This document shows, one piece after another, positions 25,218 through 33,723 of a stretch of DNA of 64,000 nt. Within the stretch, counting starts at the first letter, position 1. Every line of letters starts with the position of its first letter. A model generated the notes under the pieces. It was not told the DNA's origin and did no database searches. It was given only the letters and a program-made list of their open reading frames with translations. The translations under genes were made by a program, and so were the position numbers. The stretch lies in assembly GCA_900315775.1 (NCBI GenBank), contig ONAJ01000022.1:1-64000 (forward strand), given 5' to 3'. The stretch comes from an uncultured Prevotella sp. (GTDB taxonomy: Bacteria > Bacteroidota > Bacteroidia > Bacteroidales > Bacteroidaceae).

Positions 25218-25250
25218 CTTAACTTCTTTAACTTCTTAACTTCTTATAAA
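25218..25250 (-). repeat. CTTAACTT octamer repeats at a gene junction
   Basis: Tandem CTTAACTT units (as read on the plus strand) cover the last codons and stop of the upstream acyltransferase gene and the start region of the next one. Similar octamers occur at 60730-60790. Confidence 0.7.
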
Positions 25251-26259
25251 CAAACGCTAACGAAATAGCTGCAAGGAGATAGATGGCGATGCCGAAATAC
25301 ACGTCGATACGACGGTAATGGCTTAACACCAGTTCTCGCATCAGTGGATGCATAACGAACAACTCGGCAGAGATGCCACCAACCCACACCAGAGCATTAT
25401 TGCATGTTGCCGGCAGCAGTTTTACTGTTGCCGCAGCCCCCGCAACAACGAACAGAGGCACCCAAAGCCACATCTCAAGAAGGAAACTGCCACCGATGAC
25501 AGCCACCGTAGAGACAAGGAGCACCTTTATCCACTCCGAACTATTATCATACTTCGCACATAGTGCCTCATTCCTTGACAACCACACTCCTGCACAGAAC
25601 GGCAGCAGACCGCCAATGAAGTTATAGCGCACGAAGTTGAGCCAGCGGGCATCGTCCATGAGTCCTAACGCCAACTGAATGGCGAAGGCAATAATGACGG
25701 TAACATAGAGGAGAGCGTTGCTACGCCAGCGGTGGAACACGAAGACGTAGAGGGCATAGATTTGAAGCATCAGTCCGAAATACCAGTATGGACCAGGCTT
25801 TATGATGCTATTGGGTTCAAAATATACGAAGTTGACCGTCATAGTCAACTGTGCCAGCACACGGTCCCACGAATATACCGTCATCCCGTCATCGTGGCGG
25901 AGGAACCATACTGCGATGAACAGCAGGTAACCGACAATCATCAGGTTAAACAGCTTCACGAAGTGCTGCCAGAGAAAGGACATGGGTTTAACATATCCTC
26001 TCTCATACTTCTTCACTAAGCCATAACCGCTGATAAAAAGGAATATAGGTACTCCGTAATGACCAAGGAATGAGAATATATGAATAAAGAGGTCGGAGTC
26101 CAAAGACACCAGCTTGTCCCAGAACTGGACGGGACGCGCAGCATCAAACTTATACTCATTCTCCTTTACCGCCTGTCCCAGGAAATGGCAGTAGTTATGA
26201 AGGATGATGCCAAGGATGGCAATACCTCTCAAGGCCTGTGACTCTAACTTACTTATCAT
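25228..26259 (-). CDS. Acyltransferase 3 family membrane protein
   Basis: A 343-residue relative of the next gene in the same operon. Marks: SQALRGIAILGIILHNYCHF (catalytic H in helix 1), GVPIFLFISGYGLVKKYERG (SG-x-G), about 10 hydrophobic helices. The last residues FVYKKLRS are encoded by repeat DNA (AAGTTAAG), so the C-terminus has probably changed. The start overlaps the EptA-like gene by 4 bases. The substrate is unknown; O-acylation of the surface glycan is expected. Confidence 0.85.
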   Translation of the reverse strand: MISKLESQALRGIAILGIILHNYCHFLGQAVKENEYKFDAARPVQFWDKLVSLDSDLFIHIFSFLGHYGVPIFLFISGYGLVKKYERGYVKPMSFLWQHFVKLFNLMIVGYLLFIAVWFLRHDDGMTVYSWDRVLAQLTMTVNFVYFEPNSIIKPGPYWYFGLMLQIYALYVFVFHRWRSNALLYVTVIIAFAIQLALGLMDDARWLNFVRYNFIGGLLPFCAGVWLSRNEALCAKYDNSSEWIKVLLVSTVAVIGGSFLLEMWLWVPLFVVAGAAATVKLLPATCNNALVWVGGISAELFVMHPLMRELVLSHYRRIDVYFGIAIYLLAAISLAFVYKKLRS

Positions 26260-28151
26260 CTCTTAGCTTTTTCTTTTTCCTTTTTCGCTTTCTTCTTCTC
26301 GTAGTCCTCTTTCAACTCATCATAGTCCTTTTCATGTCGCAGCACTCTCGGACGCTCCGCATTATAGTTCTTTGCATCAAGGACATTGAGTTCGGGACGA
26401 TAGTGTGATGTTTCTATTCCTGCCAAATAGAGCAATGTGTGCGCTAAGGCATCAGACATAAACCTACGTTTCGAGGCACGTCGTATGTCGCGGAACAGTC
26501 CAGGATGATTCTTTCGGAAGTCCTTTGAGCACCACATCCACATAGGTATCTCAAACTCCTCACGTGCCATAGGAAAGGTTATTGCTATGGAGTGCAGACG
26601 ACCTACGAAGTGAAGTCCTTTGATGCCATAGACCTCATCACCGTGATCGGAGAGGTAAATCACAATAGCATCCTTGTCTTCGAAACGCTCTATTATCTGA
26701 TCTACGATAGAGTCATTATACCACGTACCGCAGTCATAATATGCAAGGTTCTGGAGTTCACGAGGCTTCAGGTCGGGACGTTCCTCCTTATATTCGTCAC
26801 GTTTGAAGGGCATACGACTTTTCGGACACCTTATTCTATAATCTGTATGCTGACCGATGAGGTGGAAGATGGTCAGCTCTCCTCCCTCGGAAGGTTGGGG
26901 ATCAGCCTCATCGTACTCTCTTAACAATCCTTCGTCGAAGACGTGCAGACGTTCGTTACGCGTGTCGAACATTGCCGCACTAAGCTTTGGATTGTTAAGG
27001 AAGAAACCGCCACTGAAGTCATATACCTGTTGCTTTGCGACTTTAAGGAACTGGTTGGTAAAGAAACTTACGTGGTAACCAGCCTTCTTAAAGAGTTCCG
27101 GGAACAACGGGTAGTCGCACCACTCTCCGCTATCGCCTACAGCATACAGTGAAAAGAGGTGTTTAAAGACAAAACTGGTAAGGTTCCACGGTGCTACAGC
27201 ATCGATAAACGGTATCAGTTCACCGCGTTTCGCACGTGCCAACTGACGTGGCGTTGTAGGGCGCTCGTATCCATAGAGTTGCGAGTGATGCTTATTATAG
27301 CTCTCACCGATGATAAGTACAATATTGGGAACTCGCACAGAGCAACTGTCAACTTTGGCTTTGTCAAGTCCATCGATAAGTACGTCAAGTTGCTTTGCCG
27401 TCAGTTTGTTGGCATATATACTGAATGCCAGGCGGTAGAGGGGCAGATAGGCTTCGCCTTTACCCTTTTGTGTCAGTTCGTGTTCTACGAGTCCTATCCT
27501 GTCGAAGGTCATAAGTCGGTGCAGCGCCACCTTGTTATGCCACGTTTCCACGAAGCACCATACGAGGAGTACCGTAAGTAACGGGGCAACGATGAATGTC
27601 TGCATCTTCTTTCCGGAAAGGTGGTATTTGTGCAAGAAAGCAGTCCACGCTTCTTCTATCTTCCTTCTTAACCTCATCCATACGATGTGAACTACAAGTA
27701 CCAAGAGTACCCATGAAAGATTTGTTACGAAGATATCGGGAGTAAGGTAGGTTGAGAAGAAACCGGCTGTCTCGGAGGCGTTGGTCTCGCCAATCAACAG
27801 CAACATCGTAGGATTTATCGTGGTCTCAAACTGTACAAAACAGAATACGTCAATAATGGTGAGTGCATAGAACAGCACATAGATAGCCCTCTTTAGCCAC
27901 AACCCTACACGACGGGGTAGCAAAGCGAGTACTACGCATAACACGTAAACGTCACCGACTAGCTCAAGAAGTGCCCACTCATAGGGGTGTGCTCCATAAT
28001 AATTAGGTATTGTTGCCCACGTGCATACTGCACCGAGGATATACATAAACACGAAGAACGCACCATAGTTTTTCATGGGCGCCACAATCAACTGCAAAAG
28101 GTGCACCAAAGCTCCTCCTGCCTTGCTCATTATCTCTTTAATGTTACTCAT
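26256..28151 (-). CDS. Phosphoethanolamine transferase-like sulfatase-family membrane enzyme
   Basis: A 631-residue protein with about five N-terminal transmembrane helices and a C-terminal alkaline-phosphatase-type domain. Active-site marks: NIVLIIGESYNKHHSQLYGY (nucleophile S/T position after GE), SFFTNQF, YLSDHGDEVYG (D, H and D metal ligands) and the late GLHFVGRLHSIAI. It resembles EptA/CptA and OpgE proteins that add phosphoethanolamine to lipid A or glycans. ATG 28151 follows the -7 box closely and starts at MSNIKEIM; the longer frame to 28190 covers the promoter. The C-terminus is Lys/Glu-rich (KKKAKKEKEKAK). Confidence 0.86.
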   Translation of the reverse strand: MSNIKEIMSKAGGALVHLLQLIVAPMKNYGAFFVFMYILGAVCTWATIPNYYGAHPYEWALLELVGDVYVLCVVLALLPRRVGLWLKRAIYVLFYALTIIDVFCFVQFETTINPTMLLLIGETNASETAGFFSTYLTPDIFVTNLSWVLLVLVVHIVWMRLRRKIEEAWTAFLHKYHLSGKKMQTFIVAPLLTVLLVWCFVETWHNKVALHRLMTFDRIGLVEHELTQKGKGEAYLPLYRLAFSIYANKLTAKQLDVLIDGLDKAKVDSCSVRVPNIVLIIGESYNKHHSQLYGYERPTTPRQLARAKRGELIPFIDAVAPWNLTSFVFKHLFSLYAVGDSGEWCDYPLFPELFKKAGYHVSFFTNQFLKVAKQQVYDFSGGFFLNNPKLSAAMFDTRNERLHVFDEGLLREYDEADPQPSEGGELTIFHLIGQHTDYRIRCPKSRMPFKRDEYKEERPDLKPRELQNLAYYDCGTWYNDSIVDQIIERFEDKDAIVIYLSDHGDEVYGIKGLHFVGRLHSIAITFPMAREEFEIPMWMWCSKDFRKNHPGLFRDIRRASKRRFMSDALAHTLLYLAGIETSHYRPELNVLDAKNYNAERPRVLRHEKDYDELKEDYEKKKAKKEKEKAKR

Positions 28152-28159
28152 TTTGCCTG

Positions 28160-28191
28160 CAAAGTTATTACTTTGCAAACAAAAAAACAAA
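28160..28191 (-). promoter_or_regulatory. Promoter of the minus-strand envelope operon
   Basis: On the minus strand TTTG (28191-28188) and TAACTTTG (28167-28160), spacer 20. It probably drives the whole run of genes down to 19980. It lies divergent to the aspartate aminotransferase promoter. Confidence 0.65.
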
Positions 28192-28271
28192 TATTACACC
28201 AATCTTTTGCTGTGTTTTGAAATATTGACAACAATTTTATGGAAAAATGTTCGTTATAACAATAAAATGAT

Positions 28272-28279
28272 TACCTTTG
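28272..28279 (+). promoter_or_regulatory. -7 box of the aspartate aminotransferase gene
   Basis: TACCTTTG at 28272-28279; -33 region weak (TGTTCG near 28249). Confidence 0.5.
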
Positions 28280-28312
28280 CAGGGATTTATGAAACATAAA
28301 GACAAAAAAAGC

Positions 28313-29503
28313 ATGAAACTATCAAATCGCTTAAACCGTCTGGCGCCATCGGCAACACTTGCCATGTCGCAGAAGAGTTCTGAAATGAAGGCACAGGGTA
28401 TTGACGTTATCAACATGAGTGTGGGAGAGCCTGATTTCAATACTCCCGACCATATCAAACTGGCTGCCAAACGTGCTATCGACGAGAACTATTCAAAGTA
28501 CTCACCAGTACCCGGATACCCAGAACTCAGAAAGGCTATCGTGGCAAAGCTGGAAAACGAGAACGGACTGGGCTATAGCGTTAACGAGATTCTTGTTTCA
28601 AACGGTGCCAAGCAAAGCGTCTGTAACACCATAATGGCATTGGTAAATCCTGGCGACGAGGTTATTATCCCCACACCATACTGGGTAAGCTACCCGCAGA
28701 TGGTGAAGTTAGCAGGTGGAGAGCCAGTCTTCATTGAAGCTGGCTTTGAGCAGGAGTTCAAAATCACCCCTGAGCAATTGGAGGCAGCTATAACTGACAA
28801 TACGAAGATGCTTATTCTCTGTTCGCCAAGCAATCCTACCGGTAGTGTGTATTCTGCAGAGGAACTGGAAGGACTTGCAGCCGTAATCCGCAAGCACGAC
28901 GAGCTGTATGTTCTCGCTGACGAAATCTATGAACACATTAATTATACAGGTAAGCACGCAAGTATAGCACATGTGCCAGGCATGAAGGAGCGTTCTATAA
29001 TAGTTAATGGTGTTAGCAAGGCTTACGCTATGACTGGATGGCGTATAGGATACATCGCAGCTCCTGAATGGATAGTAAAAGGATGCAACAAACTGCAGGG
29101 ACAATATACCAGCGGACCATGTTCGGTAAGCCAGAAAGCTGCCGAAGAAGCATACATAGCTTCACAGGAATGTGTTGAAGAGATGCGTCAGGCATTCCAG
29201 CGTCGTCGCGACCTGATAGTAAAACTCGCCAAAGAGATTCCAGGACTCGAAGTTAATGTTCCTGAAGGTGCCTTCTACCTGTTCCCGAAGTGCTCATCGT
29301 TCTTCGGCAAGACCGACGGAGTGAGGAAGATAGAGAACTCCACCGACTTCGCCATGTATCTCCTTGAAGTAGGACACGTGGCTACTGTTGGCGGTGATGC
29401 CTTCGGTGACCCCGAGTGTTTCAGAATGAGCTATGCCACAAGTGACGACAACATTCGCGAGGCTATGAGAAGAATCAAGGAAACGCTTAGCAAATTGAAG
29501 TAA
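28313..29503 (+). CDS. aspC: Pyridoxal-phosphate aminotransferase, class I (aspartate aminotransferase-like)
   Basis: A 396-residue fold-type I enzyme. It matches the Bacteroidota aspartate aminotransferase group: LSNRLNRLAPSATLAMSQKS at the start, MSVGEPDFNTPDHI, CSPSNPTG, VLADEIYEHINY and the PLP-lysine in IIVNGVSKAYAMTGWRIGY. ATG 28313 aligns with family starts and has a purine-rich stretch before it; an upstream ATG at 28289 would add eight residues. It makes aspartate (or another amino acid) from oxaloacetate and glutamate. It is transcribed alone from its own promoter. Confidence 0.9.
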   Translation: MKLSNRLNRLAPSATLAMSQKSSEMKAQGIDVINMSVGEPDFNTPDHIKLAAKRAIDENYSKYSPVPGYPELRKAIVAKLENENGLGYSVNEILVSNGAKQSVCNTIMALVNPGDEVIIPTPYWVSYPQMVKLAGGEPVFIEAGFEQEFKITPEQLEAAITDNTKMLILCSPSNPTGSVYSAEELEGLAAVIRKHDELYVLADEIYEHINYTGKHASIAHVPGMKERSIIVNGVSKAYAMTGWRIGYIAAPEWIVKGCNKLQGQYTSGPCSVSQKAAEEAYIASQECVEEMRQAFQRRRDLIVKLAKEIPGLEVNVPEGAFYLFPKCSSFFGKTDGVRKIENSTDFAMYLLEVGHVATVGGDAFGDPECFRMSYATSDDNIREAMRRIKETLSKLK

Positions 29504-29570
29504 AAAAGGTAAAAAGTTAGGAGCGCTGATAAAGAGAGGAAACAATTTAATTGTTAAAACTCCTTAATTG

Positions 29571-29602
29571 TTGCGGTAGTTTTGTAATTATTGCTACCTT
29601 TG
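29571..29602 (+). promoter_or_regulatory. Promoter of the exbB-exbD-tonB operon
   Basis: TTGC at 29571-29574 and TACCTTTG at 29595-29602 with a 20-base spacer. A leader of about 100 bases, AT-rich, precedes ATG 29712. Confidence 0.65.
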
Positions 29603-29711
29603 CCGGACAAAGCGACAATTGCGCGACTAATCTTGAACAAAGAAAAACAAAGAGAAAAACATTTTATATACTTAAAATTATTTAATAACTAAAATTTAAA
29701 TTCAAAAAATT

Positions 29712-30539
29712 ATGGCAACTACACAAAAGGCTGCAGCCCCAGCAAAAAAATCGGGCTTCCAAGGAGTTAAAGCTGCATGGGTTATCCTCGCTATCTGCTG
29801 CATCGCAGGTTATAGCGTATGGTATTTCGTAATGGGTAACCCCGACAACTTCATCGGTGGTGATCGTAACGGACACCCAGCAAACCTGTTAGGTACTGTT
29901 TATAAGGGAGGTTTCGTTGTAGGTTTGATCCTTACACTTTTGTTCACTGTTATCTGCCTCGGTTTCGAGCGTTTCTTCGCTATCCGTACCGCTTCTGGTA
30001 AGATTGCACTCGCTAAGTTCACAGCTGACGTTAAGAACCTTATCAAGGCTCAGAAGTTTGACGAGGCTAAGGCTCTTTGCAACAAGATGCAGGGTTCAGT
30101 AGGTAACGTGGTTCTTTCTACTATCAACATGTATCAGACTGTTGAGACCGACTCTACACTGAAGAAGGCTGCTAAGATTGCTAAGATTCAGCAGGCTCAC
30201 GAGGAGGCTACTCAGCTTGAGATGCCTACACTTCAGATGAACATGGCAATGGTTGCAACAATCGTTTCTCTGGGTACTCTTACCGCTCTGTTCGGAACCG
30301 TGCTCGGTATGATCGGTTCATTCCAGGCTCTGTCTGCTGGTGGTGGTGCTGACTCTATGGCACTTTCTGCAGGTATTTCTGAGGCTCTTGTAAACACAGC
30401 ATCTGGTATTTTGACATCATGGGTTGCTACAGTTGTTTACAACTTCTTCTCAAACAAGATTGACAAGCTGACATTCGCAATGGACGAGATTGGTTTCACC
30501 GTCGCTGCAACATACGATTCTAACCACAACGAGGCTTAA
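29712..30539 (+). CDS. exbB: MotA/TolQ/ExbB proton channel protein
   Basis: A 275-residue ExbB-family subunit. Three transmembrane segments: AAWVILAICCIAGYSVWYF, GGFVVGLILTLLFTVICLGF and, after a cytoplasmic part (EEATQLEMPTLQMNM), IVSLGTLTALFGTVLGMIGSF (the family motif LGLLGTVxGM). It forms a proton-conducting complex with ExbD that energises TonB. Followed by two ExbD genes and tonB in the usual Bacteroidota order. Confidence 0.92.
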   Translation: MATTQKAAAPAKKSGFQGVKAAWVILAICCIAGYSVWYFVMGNPDNFIGGDRNGHPANLLGTVYKGGFVVGLILTLLFTVICLGFERFFAIRTASGKIALAKFTADVKNLIKAQKFDEAKALCNKMQGSVGNVVLSTINMYQTVETDSTLKKAAKIAKIQQAHEEATQLEMPTLQMNMAMVATIVSLGTLTALFGTVLGMIGSFQALSAGGGADSMALSAGISEALVNTASGILTSWVATVVYNFFSNKIDKLTFAMDEIGFTVAATYDSNHNEA

Positions 30540-30579
30540 TTTTCGACCATTCATTTAAAACCTTAAAATCCGTTTTAGA

Positions 30580-31195
30580 ATGGCAAAAGTTAAGATACAG
30601 AAAAAAGACATCTGGATTGACATGACGCCTATGTCAGACGTGATGACGCTGCTTCTGTGTTTCTTTATGTTGACATCAACATTCTTGAACACCAGAACCA
30701 ATACGCGTCAATGCGCCTAACTCAGTGTCAGAGATAAAGGTGCCTACGATGGATGTTCTGAACATTCTGGTATCACCAGAGGGCAGAATCTATCTTGGTA
30801 CAGACAACAAGAATTACATGAACGCTATGCTTGATGCAATGACTGACAAATTCAGCATTGACCTCAACGCCACCCAGAAAAAGCACTTCCTTGAGGATGC
30901 TATGGTTGGAGCGCCAATGTCAAAGCTTGCGGCTTATCTCAGTCTTGATCCCGAAAAAATGGGAGAAGAAATCCAGACACTCGGTATCCCCACTGATAGT
31001 ATCAATGGCGGAATGAGTGAATTCCAGGAGTGGGTTCAGGCCGCACGCGACGCGAACCCAGATTTGAAGATCGCCATCAAGTGCGACTCTAAGACACCAT
31101 ATAAGACCGTTAAGGCTATGATGTCAGAACTCCAGGACATGAGTGAGAACCGTTACCAGTTGATTACAAATCTTAAAACTGCATCGGAGGAATAA
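30580..31195 (+). CDS. exbD: ExbD-family biopolymer transport protein, reading frame interrupted near residue 37
   Basis: ATG 30580 opens the usual ExbD start (WIDMTPMSDVMTLLL, then FFMLTSTFL) but hits a stop at 30718-30720. From about 30690 the next frame reads PEPIRVNAPNSVSEIKVPTM, exactly the continuation expected, and runs to 31195 with the periplasmic domain. One extra base in TTGAACACCAG (30686-30696) explains this. The product as written would be broken, leaving only an internal ORF from 30725. Since this is the second step of an otherwise intact Ton operon, a sequencing or assembly error is the likeliest cause. The Asp needed for proton transfer would be the D in SDVM. Confidence 0.8.
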
Positions 31196-31197
31196 TT

Positions 31198-31848
31198 ATG
31201 GCAAAAAAGAATTTAAGTAAGCAGAAAAAGATGGACACCCGCGTGAACTTCACGCCTATGGTGGACATGATGATGCTCTTGATTACGTTCTTCATGCTGT
31301 GTACGACTCTGGCAAAGCCTCAGGCTATGCAGTTGACGATGCCAAGTAATGACCAGAACGTATCTGATCAAGATAAATCGGTAACAAAAGCCTCTCATAC
31401 TATCACCCTCTACCTGGGCGCTAACGACCAGGTGTGGTACATCGCAGGACTTCCAAAGTATGATGATCCTTCTTGCGTAAAGAAGACTTCTTACGGACCT
31501 AAGGGTATTCGTGACGTCCTCATCAACCACACAACAGAGGAAGGTGTAAATCCTATTGCAAAAATCATGGTTGCAAAGAAAGAGCTTGACGCTAAGAAGG
31601 CTGCGTACAACAGTACAATGACTGACGAGCAGTATCAGGCACAACTTGCAAAACTCAAGAAGGGTGAGCTGCCCAGCGGTGAGAAGGTTCCTACAATGAC
31701 CGTTATCATCCGTCCTTTGGACACCGCTTCCTATGAGAACATGGTAGCTGCTCTCGACGAGATGCTTATTTGCAGTATTGACAAGTACGTCATCGACAAG
31801 ATTGGTCCAGAAGACCAAGCTCTGATTGATAAGGCTGGAGTCAAATAA
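31198..31848 (+). CDS. exbD: Second ExbD-family protein
   Basis: A 216-residue ExbD homologue: RVNFTPMVDMMMLLITFFML carries the transmembrane Asp, followed by a periplasmic domain longer than in classical ExbD (inserted charged helices KKELDAKKAAYNS and YQAQLAKLKKG). The stop of the first exbD gene is two bases before its ATG. Tandem divergent ExbD genes are usual in Bacteroidota Ton operons. Confidence 0.9.
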   Translation: MAKKNLSKQKKMDTRVNFTPMVDMMMLLITFFMLCTTLAKPQAMQLTMPSNDQNVSDQDKSVTKASHTITLYLGANDQVWYIAGLPKYDDPSCVKKTSYGPKGIRDVLINHTTEEGVNPIAKIMVAKKELDAKKAAYNSTMTDEQYQAQLAKLKKGELPSGEKVPTMTVIIRPLDTASYENMVAALDEMLICSIDKYVIDKIGPEDQALIDKAGVK

Positions 31849-31877
31849 AATCAAACCATTTAAAGTGAAAAGAAACT

Positions 31878-32708
31878 ATGGCAAAAATAGATCTTATAGA
31901 CAACAGCTGGGTTGACCTTGTATTCGAAGGTAAAAACCACGAGTATGGTGCTTATCAATTGCGTAAGAACACTGGTGTTCGTAACGCCAAGGCACTTCTG
32001 GTAATGTTCGCCATCGGACTCGCTATTGCTATCATCGTAGCAGTAAAGGGTGTTGTGGAGAATGCTATGAAGTCAAGCGTTGCTATGGAGACCGACGTTG
32101 AGCTGTCAAAGCTTGCTGAGAAGAAGGAAGCTAAGGCAGAGCGCAAGGATGAACCAAAGAATGAGAAGATTGAAGTAGAAAGAGTAAAGAGCTCTATCAA
32201 GTTCACCGCCCCTGTCATCAAGAAGGACTCTGAGGTTAAGCCCGAAGAGGAGCTCAAGTCACAGGACGAGTTGAATAAAGATAAGACTGCCATCGGTGCT
32301 TTCGACGTTAAAGGTAACGACGAGGCAGGTGGTACCGTTCTTAAAGCCGTTGAAGAAATTGCTCAGCCCGAGCCTAAGCACGAGGAAGAGAACAAGGTAT
32401 TCGACGTCGTAGAACAGATGCCTTCATATCCTGGAGGTATGGGAGCACTGATGTCTTGGCTGAGCCAGAACATCAAGTACCCGACGGTAGCTGCTGAGAA
32501 TGGTATCTCTGGTAGAGTAATCGTACAGTTCGTCGTTGAGCGTGACGGTTCTATCACTGACGTGCGCGTAGCACGTGGTGTTGACCCATACCTCGACAAA
32601 GAAGCAACACGCGTCGTAAAGATGATGCCTAACTGGATTCCAGGTAAGCAGAACGGTTCTCCCGTACGTGTTAAGTACACTGTACCTGTTGTATTCAAAC
32701 TACAGTAA
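31878..32708 (+). CDS. tonB: Energy transducer TonB
   Basis: A 276-residue TonB. The N-terminal YGAYQLRKNTGVRNAKALLV leads into one transmembrane helix (MFAIGLAIAIIVAVKG). A periplasmic Lys/Glu-rich spacer (KKEAKAERKDEPKNEKIEV...) follows. The C-terminal domain (about residues 180-276) has YPGGMGALMSWLSQNIKYP and GRVIVQFVVERDGSITDV. It links ExbBD to outer-membrane SusC-type receptors such as the one at 51.6 kb. Family and length are normal. Confidence 0.92.
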   Translation: MAKIDLIDNSWVDLVFEGKNHEYGAYQLRKNTGVRNAKALLVMFAIGLAIAIIVAVKGVVENAMKSSVAMETDVELSKLAEKKEAKAERKDEPKNEKIEVERVKSSIKFTAPVIKKDSEVKPEEELKSQDELNKDKTAIGAFDVKGNDEAGGTVLKAVEEIAQPEPKHEEENKVFDVVEQMPSYPGGMGALMSWLSQNIKYPTVAAENGISGRVIVQFVVERDGSITDVRVARGVDPYLDKEATRVVKMMPNWIPGKQNGSPVRVKYTVPVVFKLQ

Positions 32709-32715
32709 TCTCAGA

Positions 32716-33675
32716 ATGAACAAAATTGCATCCATATTAATTGGATTATCTCTTACTTTAGGCTTGTTCCCTTCTTGTGGGAACAAGCCTAAAAATACTC
32801 AAGCTGAGCAGGACTACAAACGAGCAGCTCGCTACTTCGTGGCAGACGAGAGCTTTAGTCCTATACTCAACGAAGCACTCGACGTCTTTCTTTACAGCAG
32901 CATCCTCGACACTTTAGAAGCTCAATATATTAATGAGCAGGACGCTGTAAAGAAGTTGATGAAACTACAGACGTGGCTCGCCTTCACCTCGCGCGACTTC
33001 ACCGAGAACGAACGACAGAGCCTCATCGAGCGCAAATATATGCCACGCACCATTCCTATAGCCTACGACGGACTGGCAATCATCGTTAATAATGCTAACA
33101 CAGATACCTGCATCACAGTAAAAGACTTCAAGCGAATACTGCGAGGCGAGGTAACGAAGTGGTCAGACCTCTACCCTGCTTCAAACAAGGGCGTCATCGA
33201 CGTGGTTTTCGACAACCCGCTGTCGAGTACTGTTCGCTGGTGTGTCGATTCACTCCTTAACGGGCAGGAGTTCAAAGCGCCTAATATTGGAGCCGTAAAA
33301 AACAGTGCTGCCGTGATAGACTATGTCGAGAAACATGATAACGCTCTCGGCATCATAGGAAGTAACTGGCTCAACGACAGCCGTGACACCACCAATGTCA
33401 CCTTTAAAAAGAACATAAAAGTAATGAAGGTTAGCCGTCTTGACACTGCCACACCGCAGAACAGCTGGCAACCCTATCAGTACTATATATATAATGGCAA
33501 CTACCCGCTTATACGTACCATCTATGCTCTACTCAACGAGCCACGTAGCGGACTGCCATCAAACTTTGCTCACTTCATGCGACTGCCTAAGGGACAGCTC
33601 ATAATACAAAAGAGCGGACTGCTGCCAATACAGTACGGCATGAATATTAGAGACATTATAGTAAGCGACAAATAA
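32716..33675 (+). CDS. PstS-like substrate-binding lipoprotein
   Basis: A 319-residue lipoprotein with the lipobox LFPSC (Cys 22 or so). The remainder resembles periplasmic phosphate-binding (PBP-like_2) domains: IPIAYDGLAIIVNNANTDT, VKDFKRILRGEVTKWSDL, STVRWCVDSLL, YVEKHDNALGIIGSNWL. Its place after tonB, without pstCAB, is the usual arrangement in Bacteroidota, where it may aid Ton-dependent uptake or sense phosphate; the role is not established. A 15-bp perfect inverted repeat (32757-32793) spans the signal-peptide and lipobox codons. Confidence 0.8.
   Translation: MNKIASILIGLSLTLGLFPSCGNKPKNTQAEQDYKRAARYFVADESFSPILNEALDVFLYSSILDTLEAQYINEQDAVKKLMKLQTWLAFTSRDFTENERQSLIERKYMPRTIPIAYDGLAIIVNNANTDTCITVKDFKRILRGEVTKWSDLYPASNKGVIDVVFDNPLSSTVRWCVDSLLNGQEFKAPNIGAVKNSAAVIDYVEKHDNALGIIGSNWLNDSRDTTNVTFKKNIKVMKVSRLDTATPQNSWQPYQYYIYNGNYPLIRTIYALLNEPRSGLPSNFAHFMRLPKGQLIIQKSGLLPIQYGMNIRDIIVSDK
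32757..32793 (+). repeat. Perfect 15-bp inverted repeat inside the start of a coding gene
   Basis: TTTAGGCTTGTTCCC (32757-32771) and GGGAACAAGCCTAAA (32779-32793) with a 7-base loop, 41 bases after the ATG. It may be a processing or stability hairpin, or a weak terminator followed only by AATAC. Confidence 0.85.
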
Positions 33676-33723
33676 ACCTTTCAAAATAAAAAACGTCATA
33701 ATAAAACAAACATCATAAAGATT

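Noticed and set aside
29504..29711. tRNA or small gene in the gap before exbB
   Set aside because: The gap holds only a promoter and AT-rich leader; no cloverleaf or reading frame was seen.
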